Shown: positions 5,898 to 14,624, counted from the first letter of the stretch. The stretch: DNA of 19,963 bases from Gallionellaceae bacterium UBA5126 (GCA_002414205.1 DHYQ01000068.1:6373-26335), one strand, 5' to 3'. Made by a program: numbers and translations. The notes: generated by a model not told the origin, from the letters alone.

Positions 5898-8276
5898 ATG
5901 CAACAGTATGTCATCCCGTTTCAATCACTGGGGCTGACCGACATTGATCAGGTCGGCGGCAAGAACGCATCGCTGGGCGAAATGATTCGTCATTTGGCCT
6001 CGTCCGGGGTGAGTGTACCAGGTGGTTTTGCCACCACGGCGCAGGCTTATCGTGACTTCCTGAGTGCCAACGGGCTGGATGAGCGCATCAAGGCCGCCAT
6101 TGACGCGCTGGATGTGGATGATGTGGTGGCCCTGGCCAAGACCGGGGCGATGATTCGGGAGTGGATTATCAATGAGCCGCTGCCCGCCCGTCTGGAAGCG
6201 GAAATTCGTCAGCATTACGCTGAGTTGTCCGGTGGCAGCGACGAAGGCAGCTTCGCCGTGCGCTCCTCCGCCACCGCTGAAGATTTGCCGGATGCTTCCT
6301 TTGCCGGTCAGCAGGAAACTTTCCTGAATATCCACGGCATCGACAACATTCTGCACGCCATTCGGGAAGTGTTCTCCTCGCTGTACAACGACCGCGCCAT
6401 TTCCTACCGTGCGCATACCGGCTACAGCGCTTTCAGTGTGGCCCTGTCGGCGGGGGTGCAACGCATGGTGCGCTCCGACATCGGCGCCTCCGGGGTGATG
6501 TTTACCCTGGATACCGAATCCGGTTTCCGTGACGCCGTGTTCATCACGTCTTCCTTCGGCCTGGGCGAAATGGTGGTGCAGGGTGCGGTGAATCCGGACG
6601 AATTCTATGTGCACAAGCCTCACTTGGCTGAAGGCTATCCTGCCGTGATTCGCCGCAGCATTGGCTCCAAGCTGGAGCGCATGGTGTTCAGCGACAGCCG
6701 CGCCACCGGGCGTTCCACCCGTATCGAAGACGTGCCACAAGCCTTGCGTGACCAGTTCTCTCTGAACGACGCTGAAGTGCTGGAGCTGGCCCGCTACGCC
6801 GTGTCGATTGAGCAACACTATGGCCGCCCCATGGACATCGAATGGGGTAAAGACGGCATCGACGGCAAGCTGTACATCCTGCAAGCCCGTCCCGAAACCG
6901 TGCAGTCGCAAACCAAATCCAGTGTCACCAAATTCCGCCTGCTGGGCAGCGGCCCCGTGTTGGCTGAAGGGCGTGCCATTGGGCAGAAAATCAGCACCGG
7001 CAACGTGCGTCTGGTGGCCGACACCAGCGAAATGCACAAGGTGCAAGCCGGCGATATTCTCGTCACCGACATGACCGACCCCAACTGGGAGCCGGTGATG
7101 AAAAAGGCTGCCGCCATTGTGACAAACCGGGGCGGTCGCACCTGCCACGCGGCGATTATCGCCCGTGAATTGGGCATTCCCGCCATCGTCGGTTGCGGCA
7201 ACGCCACCGAAACTCTGAAGGAAGGCGAAGCCGTCACCGTGTCTTGTGCCGAAGGCGACACCGGCTTCGTGTATCGCGGTCATCTGGAGTTTGAAGTGAC
7301 CGAGCAAAGCGACACCGTGCTCAAGCCCTTGCCGGTCAAGCTGATGCTGAACGTGGGCAATCCGACTCTGGCCTTCAACTTCGCGCAACTGCCGTCCGCC
7401 GGGATTGGCCTGGCCCGCGTGGAATTCATCATCAACAACTTGATCGGTATCCACCCCAAGGCGGTGCTGCAACACGACACCCTGTCGCCGGAATTGCAAG
7501 CCGACATTTTCCGCCAAGCCCGTGGCTACGCCAGCCCCGCCGATTTCTACGTGGAAAAGCTGACAGAAGGCGTTTCCACCTTGGCGGCGGCTTTCTGGCC
7601 CAAGCCGGTGATCGTGCGTTTGTCTGACTTCAAGTCCAACGAATACCGCAAACTGTTGGGCGGCGAAATTTACGAACCGCTGGAAGAAAACCCCATGATT
7701 GGTTTCCGGGGCGCGGGTCGCTACGTGGCGCCCAACTTCATGGACTGCTTCGAGATGGAATGCCGTGCCATGAAGCGCGTGCGTGAAACTTTGGGCTACA
7801 GTAACGTCGAGTTGATGATCCCCTTTGTGCGCACGCTGGACGAAGCCCGCGAAGTGGTCGAAGTGCTGGCCAAGCACGGCCTGAAGCGCGGTGAAAACGG
7901 TTTGCGCCTGATCATGATGTGCGAAATCCCCTCCAACGCCTTGCTGGCCGAGCAGTTCCTGGAATACTTCGACGGCTTCTCCATCGGCTCCAACGATTTG
8001 ACCCAGTTGACCCTGGGCCTGGATCGGGATTCCAGCCTGGTGGCCAACCGTTTCGACGAACGCGATGAAGCGGTGAAGGCGCTGCTGAAAATGGCGATTT
8101 CTACCTGCAACCGCATGGGCAAATACGTTGGGATTTGTGGTCAAGGCCCATCCGATCACTTCGATTTCGCCCAATGGCTGGTCGAAACCGGCATTCAAAC
8201 CCTGTCGCTGAATCCTGATACCCTGCTGGAAACTTGGCGCAAGCTGTCACAAGGCGGCATTGTGGCCAAGAAGTAA
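5898..8276 (+). CDS. ppsA: Phosphoenolpyruvate synthase (pyruvate, water dikinase)
   Basis: ATG at 5898 follows AGGAG by about 9 nt; 792 residues is the normal length. It converts pyruvate, ATP and water to PEP, AMP and phosphate, the entry step of gluconeogenesis. In order: the ATP-grasp nucleotide-binding domain (about 17-340: [43 protein letters not shown]); the swivelling phosphohistidine domain with [15 protein letters not shown], catalytic His417; and the PEP-binding barrel (about 470-785) with [15 protein letters not shown] and the active-site Cys747 in ICGQGPSD. The threonine two residues before His417 is the site PSRP would be expected to phosphorylate. All key residues are present. 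It is monocistronic with its own terminator and stands apart from ppsR on the same strand. Confidence 0.97.
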   Translation: MQQYVIPFQSLGLTDIDQVGGKNASLGEMIRHLASSGVSVPGGFATTAQAYRDFLSANGLDERIKAAIDALDVDDVVALAKTGAMIREWIINEPLPARLEAEIRQHYAELSGGSDEGSFAVRSSATAEDLPDASFAGQQETFLNIHGIDNILHAIREVFSSLYNDRAISYRAHTGYSAFSVALSAGVQRMVRSDIGASGVMFTLDTESGFRDAVFITSSFGLGEMVVQGAVNPDEFYVHKPHLAEGYPAVIRRSIGSKLERMVFSDSRATGRSTRIEDVPQALRDQFSLNDAEVLELARYAVSIEQHYGRPMDIEWGKDGIDGKLYILQARPETVQSQTKSSVTKFRLLGSGPVLAEGRAIGQKISTGNVRLVADTSEMHKVQAGDILVTDMTDPNWEPVMKKAAAIVTNRGGRTCHAAIIARELGIPAIVGCGNATETLKEGEAVTVSCAEGDTGFVYRGHLEFEVTEQSDTVLKPLPVKLMLNVGNPTLAFNFAQLPSAGIGLARVEFIINNLIGIHPKAVLQHDTLSPELQADIFRQARGYASPADFYVEKLTEGVSTLAAAFWPKPVIVRLSDFKSNEYRKLLGGEIYEPLEENPMIGFRGAGRYVAPNFMDCFEMECRAMKRVRETLGYSNVELMIPFVRTLDEAREVVEVLAKHGLKRGENGLRLIMMCEIPSNALLAEQFLEYFDGFSIGSNDLTQLTLGLDRDSSLVANRFDERDEAVKALLKMAISTCNRMGKYVGICGQGPSDHFDFAQWLVETGIQTLSLNPDTLLETWRKLSQGGIVAKK

Positions 8277-8295
8277 ACGGCTTGAGTGCTACCTT

Positions 8296-8321
8296 GAAAA
8301 GCCCCCGTCAGGGGGCTTTTC
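8296..8321 (+). terminator. Terminator of ppsA, symmetrical
   Basis: GAAAAGCCCCC (8296-8306), loop GTCA and GGGGGCTTTTC (8311-8321) form a perfect 11-bp stem 20 bp after the ppsA stop. The A-run and T-run are mirror images, so it can work in both directions and may also stop minus-strand transcription leaving mlaA. Confidence 0.85.
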
Positions 8322-8387
8322 ATTTTCTGGCAGCGCGCTGCGCAAGTCTGCTGCTGGTTTGCGGTGCAGGCGATGGTGGCAGCAGAT

Positions 8388-8415
8388 AAAAAACGAGGGC
8401 GCCCCGTTTGGGGCG
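8388..8415 (-). terminator. Possible terminator of the bamD-NUDIX-mlaA operon
   Basis: On the minus strand CGCCCC, loop AAAC and GGGGCG (8400-8415) lie 10 bp past the mlaA stop. A run of six T (8388-8393) follows only after a 6-nt gap, so this is weaker than a standard terminator; the symmetrical ppsA terminator further on may serve as backup. Confidence 0.45.
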
Positions 8416-8424
8416 GTCGGCTGG

Positions 8425-9192
8425 TCAGGGTTTGGTGGCCGGCACGGCAGAGACTGGGGCGCTGTCGTCGTCCTCGAAGTCTTCGTATTTTTGCCGGGGG
8501 GGATTGCCGTCATAGACCAGATTGCGGCGGTTGGCCAGGTAGGCATCACGCAGGAATTGGTAGCGATCCAGTGCCGCGCTGTCTAACACCTGTTCACTTT
8601 CCAGCAATTGGGCGCGGCGATTGACGGCCTTGGTGACGATCATCTGGTTGCGGTTATACACCGGGCGAGTGCGGCTGATGGGACTGGCCAAGCTGTCGCC
8701 ATACAAGCCGATGCCGTCGCGCAAGGAGCTTGGACCCAGCAGCGGCAGCATCAAATACGGGCCGTCGCCGATCCCCCAATAGCCCAGTGTTTGTCCCAGG
8801 TCTTCGTTGTGCTTGGGCAGGTTGCCGCGCGAGGCGACATCAACCAGTCCGGCCACTCCCACGGTGCTGTTGACCAGCACCCGCATACCGTCGGAAAACG
8901 CCTGGCGGAACTTGAATTGCAGCAGGTCGTTCATCGTCACCAGCACATCGTCCAGATTGGAGAAGAAATTGCTGACCATGGTTTTACCTGATTCCGGCAT
9001 CACCGCGTTATAGCCCTTGGCTACCGGTTTTGCGATGGCTTTGTCCACGCCATCGTTGAAGTTGTAGATGCTGCGATTGACAGACTCAAACGGATCGGCA
9101 GGATTTTTGCTGGGGACGCTGCTACAAGCGCTCAGGCTGAATACGCCGAGCAGGGTGATGGTTGGCAGAAGTCGCAAAGGTGTGTTTTTCAT
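8425..9192 (-). CDS. mlaA: MlaA/VacJ outer-membrane phospholipid-trafficking lipoprotein
   Basis: A 255-residue lipoprotein precursor: signal peptide with lipobox LSAC, lipidated Cys23. The mature part shows the family signature DPFESVNRSIYNFND, then NFFSNLDDVLVTMNDLLQ, and SRGNLPKHNEDLGQTLGYWGIGDGPYLMLPLLGPSSLRDG, the most conserved stretch. The acidic, Pro-rich tail is variable. Known role: with the Mla pathway it removes phospholipid from the outer leaflet of the outer membrane. Its ATG overlaps the NUDIX stop codon (ATGA at 9189-9192), so it is translationally coupled as the last gene of the bamD operon; no mlaBCDEF genes are in the window. Confidence 0.95.
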   Translation of the reverse strand: MKNTPLRLLPTITLLGVFSLSACSSVPSKNPADPFESVNRSIYNFNDGVDKAIAKPVAKGYNAVMPESGKTMVSNFFSNLDDVLVTMNDLLQFKFRQAFSDGMRVLVNSTVGVAGLVDVASRGNLPKHNEDLGQTLGYWGIGDGPYLMLPLLGPSSLRDGIGLYGDSLASPISRTRPVYNRNQMIVTKAVNRRAQLLESEQVLDSAALDRYQFLRDAYLANRRNLVYDGNPPRQKYEDFEDDDSAPVSAVPATKP

Positions 9193-9779
9193 GAACGCGC
9201 GTCTTTGTGGATGTGGGTATGAATATGTTGTGGTGGGCCGAGTTCGCCGATGTGCAGGGTAAACTGACCACGGCGGCGATCGGCAAAATAGGCTTGTAGA
9301 CTGAGTTTAATCGGGCGGAAAGCGATTTCGTCCCAGGGAATCTCTTCTTCCCGGAACAGTTTGACTTCCAGGCTTTCCTCGCCGGGGCCGAAGTCGAGGT
9401 TGAGTAGGGTGGCGCGGAACAGCAGGTGCACCTGATTGATGTAAGGCAGGCTGTACATGGAATACAACTCGCCGATGGCAATTTCGGCATTGGCTTCTTC
9501 ACGGGTTTCACGCGCGGCCCCGGCGCCGACACTTTCGCCGTTTTCCATAAAGCCGCCGGGCAGCGTCCACAAACCGTAGCGTGGTTCAATGGCCCGTCGG
9601 CACAACAGGATTTGATCCTGCCATTCAGGAATGGCACCCACCACCAGATTGGGATTTTGATAATGAATGATGTCGCAGGTCGTACAAATGTAGCGCGGAC
9701 GGCTGTCACCGTGCGGAACGCGCCATTCTACGGCTGACCCACAGGCAGGACAAAATTTCATTTCCAGATTTGCCACCAT
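9189..9779 (-). CDS. NUDIX hydrolase with N-terminal zinc ribbon
   Basis: Start 9779 is preferred over ATG 9761 because AAGGTG lies 7 nt upstream, against only a too-close GGA for the second. The 196-residue protein begins with a zinc ribbon (Cys10, 13, 32 and 35). The NUDIX box follows at about 76-98 (GGFMENGESVGAG, then ARETREEANAEI). The metal-binding glutamates Glu91, Glu94 and Glu95 are kept, while the usual glycine near the end is Asn97. Such enzymes cleave nucleoside diphosphates linked to another group; the substrate cannot be read from sequence, and the zinc ribbon suggests kinship with NudC-like or ADP-ribose-type hydrolases. It overlaps the bamD end by 22 bp and mlaA by 4 bp. The C-terminus has an unusual HIHTHIH run. 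Confidence 0.9.
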   Translation of the reverse strand: MVANLEMKFCPACGSAVEWRVPHGDSRPRYICTTCDIIHYQNPNLVVGAIPEWQDQILLCRRAIEPRYGLWTLPGGFMENGESVGAGAARETREEANAEIAIGELYSMYSLPYINQVHLLFRATLLNLDFGPGEESLEVKLFREEEIPWDEIAFRPIKLSLQAYFADRRRGQFTLHIGELGPPQHIHTHIHKDARS

Positions 9780-10558
9780 GGCTGTTCACCTTGATCGGAC
9801 AATAATGTGACGGAAGGGCCGCCATTTTGCGTCAGGATGCGTTGCGTGTCGTCGCGCAACTGAGGCATTCCCATGGCGTCGTAGCACTGCACCATGATCG
9901 CCAACGCATCGCGCGTGGCGGGGCTGTTGGGATAGGTTTGCAAGATATTTTGTGCCCGGTTGACCGCAGCCACGTAGGCGTGGCGGCGGTGATAGTAGCG
10001 GGCAATGTTCAAGTCATGTTTGGCCAGCATGTTGACTAGGTACTGCATGCGCAAGCGGGCATCCGGGGCATAACGACTGTTGGGGTAGCGGGTCACCAGT
10101 TCCTTGAAGGCCTCAAAGGAGCGTTGTGGCATGCTAGGATCGCGCTCGCTCATGTCCTGGTTGCCCAAGCGGCCCAAGGCGCTGATTTCGCCATTGAAGC
10201 TGGCCAAGCCCTTGAGGTAATAGGCATAGTCCAGATTGGGATTGTTGGGGAATTGCTTGATGAAGCGGTCTGTAGTCGCGATGGCCGGTTCGGGTTCATC
10301 TTGTCGGTAGTAGGTGTAGGCCATTTCCAGCATGGCCTGTTGCGCGTAGCGACCGTAGGGATAGCGTGCTTGCAGGGCTTCATAGCGTTTCAGCGCACTG
10401 TTGTATTCACCTTCGTTCAGAAAGGCTTTGGCGTCGGCATACAGCTCTTCAGCAGAGTTGGCTTTGATGGCGCCGGGAGCATCTCCATTGGGTAGGGGAT
10501 CCAAAACGCTGCAAGCGGATAACGCGAATACAAGAATTACGGCTAAACTATGACGCAT
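9758..10558 (-). CDS. bamD: BamD, outer-membrane protein assembly lipoprotein
   Basis: A 266-residue precursor with lipobox LSAC, lipidated Cys16. The TPR-type repeats span about 35-245: AEELYADAKAFLNEGEYNSALKRYEALQARYPYGRYA, then FIKQFPNNPNLDYAYYLKGLA, the family's MSERDPSMPQRSFEAFKELV, and RYYHRRHAYVAAVNRAQNIL. This is the second essential component of the BAM complex, holding substrate and BamA on the periplasmic face of the outer membrane. Length and motif order are normal. It is the first gene of an overlapping minus-strand operon with the NUDIX and mlaA genes. Its start codon (CAT at 10556-10558) overlaps the first possible rluD ATG on the other strand by two bases. Confidence 0.95.
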   Translation of the reverse strand: MRHSLAVILVFALSACSVLDPLPNGDAPGAIKANSAEELYADAKAFLNEGEYNSALKRYEALQARYPYGRYAQQAMLEMAYTYYRQDEPEPAIATTDRFIKQFPNNPNLDYAYYLKGLASFNGEISALGRLGNQDMSERDPSMPQRSFEAFKELVTRYPNSRYAPDARLRMQYLVNMLAKHDLNIARYYHRRHAYVAAVNRAQNILQTYPNSPATRDALAIMVQCYDAMGMPQLRDDTQRILTQNGGPSVTLLSDQGEQPWWQIWK

Positions 10559-11561
10559 GACTCATCCAGAAAAAAATTTGCGCGATTATAACGCGTGTCC
10601 TGCTGACGTGCTGGATTTCACCGACAGCGCGCACTCTGAACAAATCATTCCCATGGACTTGGCGGGCTTGCGCCTGGATCAGGCCTTGGTGCGCTTGTTT
10701 CCTGAACATTCGCGCAGCCGATTGCAAGGCTGGATTAGCGAGGGGCTGGTGACATTGAACGAGCTGACTGTCACGCCCAAGCACAAGGTCTGGGGAGGCG
10801 AGTTGCTCCGGGTGCAGGTGCAGCCCGATCCGGGGTTGCAAGCCTATTTGCCGGAAGATATTCCGCTGGATGTGGTGTATGCGGACGATAGTCTGCTGGT
10901 CATCAACAAGCCTGTGGGGCTGGTGGTGCATCCCGGTAATGGCAATTGGCAGGGCACTTTGCTCAACGCTTTGCTGCACTACGATCCGGCGCTGGCGGAA
11001 ATCCCGCGTGCGGGTATCGTGCATCGTCTGGACAAGGATACCAGTGGCCTGATGGTCGTGGCACGTACCCTGACGGCGCAAACCAGTTTGGTACGACAAT
11101 TGCAAGCGCGCAGTGTCAAGCGTGAATATCTGGCTTTGGCCTATGGGGAATTGCGTAGCAGTGGTACGGTCGATGCCCCCATTGGCCGTCATCCGACGCA
11201 ACGGATCAAAATGGCGGTGGTGGCAGATGGCAAGCCCGCTGTAACCCATTATCAGGTGTTGGCCAACTATCCCGGTTGCACGTTGTTGCGCTGTCGCCTG
11301 GAAACCGGGCGTACCCACCAGATACGGGTGCACATGGCGCACCTGCATCATCCCCTGGTTGGCGATGCGACTTATCTGCACGGCGTGCCGAAATGCCCAC
11401 CGGCGTTGCGTCATTTGTTGCAAGCCTTTCCCCGTCAGGCATTGCATGCTACCCGGCTGGCCCTGCTGCATCCTCAGCACAATGTGCTGCAAGCCTGGGA
11501 AGTTCCGCCGCCGCCGGATATGCGTGAATTACTGACACAAGTAGCGGATTTTTCGGAATAA
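10557..11561 (+). CDS. rluD: 23S rRNA pseudouridine synthase, RluD type
   Basis: Longest frame is 334 residues from ATG 10557. The family-like region begins only near residue 30 (IIPMDLAGLRLDQALVRL), so the true start may be later, for example GTG 10608 or ATG 10653; none has a good Shine-Dalgarno. An S4 RNA-binding domain (about 38-90, SRSRLQGWISEGLVTLN) is followed by the RluA-family catalytic domain: VINKPVGLVVHPG and GIVHRLDKDTSGLMVVA with catalytic Asp159, then ETGRTHQIRVHMAHLHHPLVGD. RluD modifies uridines of 23S rRNA helix 69. It is divergent from bamD, an arrangement also known in other proteobacteria. The following 99 bp show no terminator, so some read-through into the peroxidase gene is possible. 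Confidence 0.93.
   Translation: MTHPEKNLRDYNACPADVLDFTDSAHSEQIIPMDLAGLRLDQALVRLFPEHSRSRLQGWISEGLVTLNELTVTPKHKVWGGELLRVQVQPDPGLQAYLPEDIPLDVVYADDSLLVINKPVGLVVHPGNGNWQGTLLNALLHYDPALAEIPRAGIVHRLDKDTSGLMVVARTLTAQTSLVRQLQARSVKREYLALAYGELRSSGTVDAPIGRHPTQRIKMAVVADGKPAVTHYQVLANYPGCTLLRCRLETGRTHQIRVHMAHLHHPLVGDATYLHGVPKCPPALRHLLQAFPRQALHATRLALLHPQHNVLQAWEVPPPPDMRELLTQVADFSE
10585..10590 (-). promoter_or_regulatory. Consensus -10 element for the bamD operon
   Basis: On the minus strand TATAAT matches the sigma70 -10 consensus exactly and lies 26 bp before the bamD ATG, which implies a leader of about 20 nt. No good -35 element is visible 16-18 bp upstream. The element lies inside the longest possible rluD frame, which bears on the true rluD start. 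Confidence 0.45.
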
Positions 11562-11608
11562 GCCGCGCGTTAAATGATGCGAGATGCCCTCAAGTGCCAA
11601 GTGGCTTC

Positions 11609-11617
11609 TGGTATCAT
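11609..11617 (+). promoter_or_regulatory. Possible extended -10 promoter for the peroxidase-cyclase genes
   Basis: TGGTATCAT is an extended -10 element (TGn followed by TATCAT, 5/6 to consensus), 43 bp before the peroxidase ATG at 11661. There is no clear -35 element, which extended -10 promoters can lack. Confidence 0.4.
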
Positions 11618-11660
11618 GCGCGACGTTTTTGAAACCGTGTTTGGTCGTTGATTGCAACGC

Positions 11661-12692
11661 ATGAAAAAGTTACTGTGGTTTTCCTTGCCGGTCTTGTTGC
11701 TGGCTGTACTGGGGGAGTCGGACTGGTGGTTTGCCGATCTGCCTAGCGACGCTGCGCTTGCGGTGCCCATGCCGCATGCGGCCAGTATTTCCGCTTTGAG
11801 CGATCAGGCTATTCTCTTGCCCTTGCCACATTTGCTGCCGCCCGCGCCGGATAAGGTGGCGCTGGGTGAGCGCTTGTTTCATGAGATCAAGTTGTCGCGT
11901 GACAACAGCGTATCGTGCGCCACTTGTCATCCGCTGGCAAAAGGCGGTATGGATGGACAGCGTTTTTCCGTGGGCGTGCAAGGAAAAAAGGGCAATGTAA
12001 ACGCCCCTACCGTCTTTAATGCGATGCTGAATTTTGCGCAGTTCTGGGACGGTCGGGCGCCAACCCTGGAAGCCCAAGCCTTGATTCCCATTGAAAATCC
12101 ATTGGAGATGGCGGCGAATTTGTCCGACATTCTCGTCAAGCTACAAAACGATCCGGCCTACCAGAAAGACTTTTTGCAGTTGTACCCCGATGAGGGGGTG
12201 TCCGCGCATAGTTTGGCCGACGCGCTTGCCAGTTATGAGCGCACGCTGCTGACCTATAACGCGCCTTTTGATCGTTATTTGAATGGCGCAAAACAGGCCA
12301 TTTCAGCGGAAGCCCAGGCGGGATATTTACGTTTTGTCGATTTGGGCTGTGCCAGTTGCCATCAAGGGGCGGGCATTGGTGGCAATATGTTTCAGCGCTT
12401 TGGCGTGATGGATGATTATTTTCGCGGCAAACCTTTCCGTCAGGCCGATCAGGGGCGCTACAACATTACCGGTCTGGAGAGCGACCGGCATGTCTTCAAG
12501 GTCCCCAGTTTGCGCAATGTGGCGGTGACGGCACCGTATTTTCATGATGGCTCGGCGGCGACTTTGAAAGAGGCCGTTGACATCATGGGCCGCTATCAAT
12601 TAGGCAAAACCCTCAGCGCCGAGGATGAGCGTTTGTTACTGGCCTTTTTGCAAACGCTCACGGGCGAATGGCGGGGGCAAGCGTTGCGATGA
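11661..12692 (+). CDS. Periplasmic di-haem cytochrome c peroxidase
   Basis: ATG at 11661 is chosen because it gives a signal sequence (MKKLLWFSLPVLLLAVL); a TTG lies 9 nt earlier. No clear Shine-Dalgarno is seen. The 343-residue protein has two haem c sites, CATCH at 86-90 and CASCH at 230-234. Family landmarks are FNAMLNFAQFWDGRAPTLE, ENPLEM, FKVPSLRNVAVTAPYFHDGS and EAVDIMGRYQLG. The methionine in the last (Met309) is in the position of the high-potential haem ligand of classical CcpA enzymes, which favours a hydrogen-peroxide-reducing enzyme over a MauG-type one. It would take electrons from cytochrome c in the periplasm. Its stop codon overlaps the start of a diguanylate cyclase gene (ATGA), implying coupled translation. 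Confidence 0.92.
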   Translation: MKKLLWFSLPVLLLAVLGESDWWFADLPSDAALAVPMPHAASISALSDQAILLPLPHLLPPAPDKVALGERLFHEIKLSRDNSVSCATCHPLAKGGMDGQRFSVGVQGKKGNVNAPTVFNAMLNFAQFWDGRAPTLEAQALIPIENPLEMAANLSDILVKLQNDPAYQKDFLQLYPDEGVSAHSLADALASYERTLLTYNAPFDRYLNGAKQAISAEAQAGYLRFVDLGCASCHQGAGIGGNMFQRFGVMDDYFRGKPFRQADQGRYNITGLESDRHVFKVPSLRNVAVTAPYFHDGSAATLKEAVDIMGRYQLGKTLSAEDERLLLAFLQTLTGEWRGQALR

Positions 12693-14518
12693 GCTTGCTG
12701 ACCCAGTCCTTTATGCTCAGCCTAGAGCGTGGGCGGGCGCAGTGGCATCTGGCTGCGGTGTTATTGTTGTTTGGCGGGGTGTTGACCTGGTTGTATGTGC
12801 AGGCCAATGCGGTGTCGCCGCAACGCCATTTCGATTACACCCGTGCTTTGCGCGAATTGCGTCAAGGTGATGCCGAAATCAATCTGGAGGTGTTTGGTAA
12901 TCGCCTGGAAGTGGTGCGTAATTACGATCACTTGGCGCATGCGGTGTTGCATACGCAACAAATTGCCAATAGCTTGCTGGATCTTCCCCGCTTTGTGTCC
13001 GAAAACGAACGTCAGGATTTGAGTCGACGCATTTTGGCGTTGCAATTGGCGTTGCGTGGCAAGGTGGATCGAGTAGATGCCTTCAAGCGGGAAAATGCCT
13101 CGTTGCGCAATTCCCTGACCTATTTTCCGCTGGCTGTGGATCGGCTGATCAACGCGACCCATTTGTCTGTGGGGCTAAAATCCGCTCTGGAGCATTACGC
13201 CCGCCACGTGTTGTCATTTGCACGCGATGCATCCGCTGAGCGCGAAGTGCAGGTGCTGGAGGCCAAACGCAAATTAGGACGTGCATTGGCCGACAATCCG
13301 GCTGGGCGCGAGGATATTCAAAACCTGTTGCTGCATGGTGATTTGATCCTGCGCCAATTGCCGCTCCTGAATCAGGACATGTATGCCATCAAAAGCGCCT
13401 TGCCACTGGAACAACTGGATGCCTTGAATGCGGCCTATGTGCAGGCACATCAACATGCCGATCATCGTGCCGGGATTTATCGCCGCATCCTGTTTTTTTT
13501 AGCGCTGTTTTTGTCCACTTATCTGGCGTTTACCCTGTTGCGTTTGGCGCATGGCCGACAGTCCTTGTTGCGCGCCCACCATGAAATTACCCGCCGTTAT
13601 GCCGCACAGCAGTTGGCGGAGGCCCAGTTGCGGCTGCATGCGACGGCTTTTCAGAATTCGCACGATGGCATTTTGTTGACGGATGCCAGCGGCAATATTC
13701 TGGACGTGAATCCGGCCTTCAGTCGCATCACGGGTTATGCCCGTACCGAGGTGTTGGGGCGTAATCCGCGTTTGTTGAAATCGGCGCGGCATGACACCGC
13801 GTTCTATCAGCACATGTGGGAGCGTTTGCGACAGCAGGGCAGTTGGCAGGGAGAAATCTGGAACTGCAACAAGCAGGGCGAAACTTACCCGGAATTGTTG
13901 TCGATTGCCGCCGTGCGCAACCAGGGCGGCGAGGTGGAGTCGTATGTGGCGGTGTTTACCGATATTAGCCGTTTAAAAGATCAGGAGGCGCAGTTAACGC
14001 GGATTGCCTATCATGATGCGTTGACGGGTTTGCCCAATCGTTTGCTGCTGACGGATCGGTTGGAGCAAGCGGTGGCCTATGCCCAGCGCAGCGGCAGTCG
14101 GATGGCGGTGTGTTATCTCGATCTCGATGGTTTCAAGCCGGTGAATGATCAGCATGGTCATCCCGTGGGCGATTTGTTATTGGTCGAAGTGGCGCGACGT
14201 TTGAGCTTGTGTGTGCGCGCGACGGATACGGTGGCGCGCTTGGGCGGCGATGAGTTTATTGTGCTGCTGCAAGGCTTAAACAGCGGTTCGGAGTGTGAAC
14301 AGGCGGTGTTGCGTATCTTGCAGGCGATTGATGAACCTATTTGTATCAATGCGTTACGCCTGAATGTGTCCGTCAGTATCGGGGTGGCCTGGTATCCGCA
14401 GGACAATGTCGATGCCGATATGTTGATTCGCCATGCCGATCAGGCCATGTATCGCGCCAAACAGAGCGGCAAGAATCGCTACTATTTGTTTGACCCCGAA
14501 CATGATGTTCCGGTTTAG
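12689..14518 (+). CDS. Membrane-bound diguanylate cyclase, DAHL-like sensor, PAS and GGDEF
   Basis: ATG 12689 is chosen for its ATGA overlap with the peroxidase stop; ATG 12668 is an alternative. The 609-residue protein has a first membrane segment at about 21-38, a mostly helical periplasmic region 45-262, a second membrane segment at about 265-287, a PAS domain at about 312-428 (HDGILLTDASGNILDVNPAFSRITGY) and a GGDEF domain at about 443-603. The periplasmic part opens with HFDYTRALRELRQGDAEINLEV and a later RNYD, resembling DAHL ligand-binding domains. The active site GGDEF (519-523) is intact, and an inhibitory RxxD site, RATD at 510-513, lies five residues before it. It should therefore make c-di-GMP with product inhibition. 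No EAL domain. Ligand unknown; coupling to the peroxidase suggests a redox-related signal. Confidence 0.92.
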   Translation: MSLLTQSFMLSLERGRAQWHLAAVLLLFGGVLTWLYVQANAVSPQRHFDYTRALRELRQGDAEINLEVFGNRLEVVRNYDHLAHAVLHTQQIANSLLDLPRFVSENERQDLSRRILALQLALRGKVDRVDAFKRENASLRNSLTYFPLAVDRLINATHLSVGLKSALEHYARHVLSFARDASAEREVQVLEAKRKLGRALADNPAGREDIQNLLLHGDLILRQLPLLNQDMYAIKSALPLEQLDALNAAYVQAHQHADHRAGIYRRILFFLALFLSTYLAFTLLRLAHGRQSLLRAHHEITRRYAAQQLAEAQLRLHATAFQNSHDGILLTDASGNILDVNPAFSRITGYARTEVLGRNPRLLKSARHDTAFYQHMWERLRQQGSWQGEIWNCNKQGETYPELLSIAAVRNQGGEVESYVAVFTDISRLKDQEAQLTRIAYHDALTGLPNRLLLTDRLEQAVAYAQRSGSRMAVCYLDLDGFKPVNDQHGHPVGDLLLVEVARRLSLCVRATDTVARLGGDEFIVLLQGLNSGSECEQAVLRILQAIDEPICINALRLNVSVSIGVAWYPQDNVDADMLIRHADQAMYRAKQSGKNRYYLFDPEHDVPV

Positions 14519-14525
14519 AAAGCAC

Positions 14526-14553
14526 TGGACAGATGGCAAATTTCAGGTAAATT
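14526..14553 (+). promoter_or_regulatory. Possible sigma70 promoter for the cytochrome b561 gene
   Basis: TGGACA (14526-14531, 5/6 to consensus) and TAAATT (14548-14553, 4/6) are separated by 16 bp, just after the cyclase stop codon. A transcript starting near 14560 would contain the terminator-like hairpin at 14598-14624 in its leader. Confidence 0.35.
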
Positions 14554-14597
14554 GCGCACGCCTTTTGTGCGTGTGGATGGAACGCTTGCCCGATCCA

Positions 14598-14624
14598 GAC
14601 GGACAAAGGCCGTCATTATTTTTT
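14598..14624 (+). terminator. Terminator-like hairpin directly before the cytochrome b561 Shine-Dalgarno
   Basis: GACGG (14598-14602), loop ACAAAGG and CCGTC (14610-14614) are followed by ATTATTTTTT. It could end the peroxidase-cyclase transcript. The AGGAG of the next gene starts at 14625, immediately after the T-tract, so it could also regulate that gene's leader. Confidence 0.6.

Noticed and set aside
5925..8198. A 757-codon minus-strand open frame opposite ppsA
   Set aside because: It is exactly antisense to a PEP synthase gene with all catalytic motifs. The translation is His-, Gly- and Gln-rich without domains, as expected for the mirror frame of a GC-biased gene.
10548..11492. A 314-codon minus-strand frame opposite rluD
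   Set aside because: Antisense shadow of rluD; Gln/His/Ile-rich low-complexity translation, no recognisable motif.
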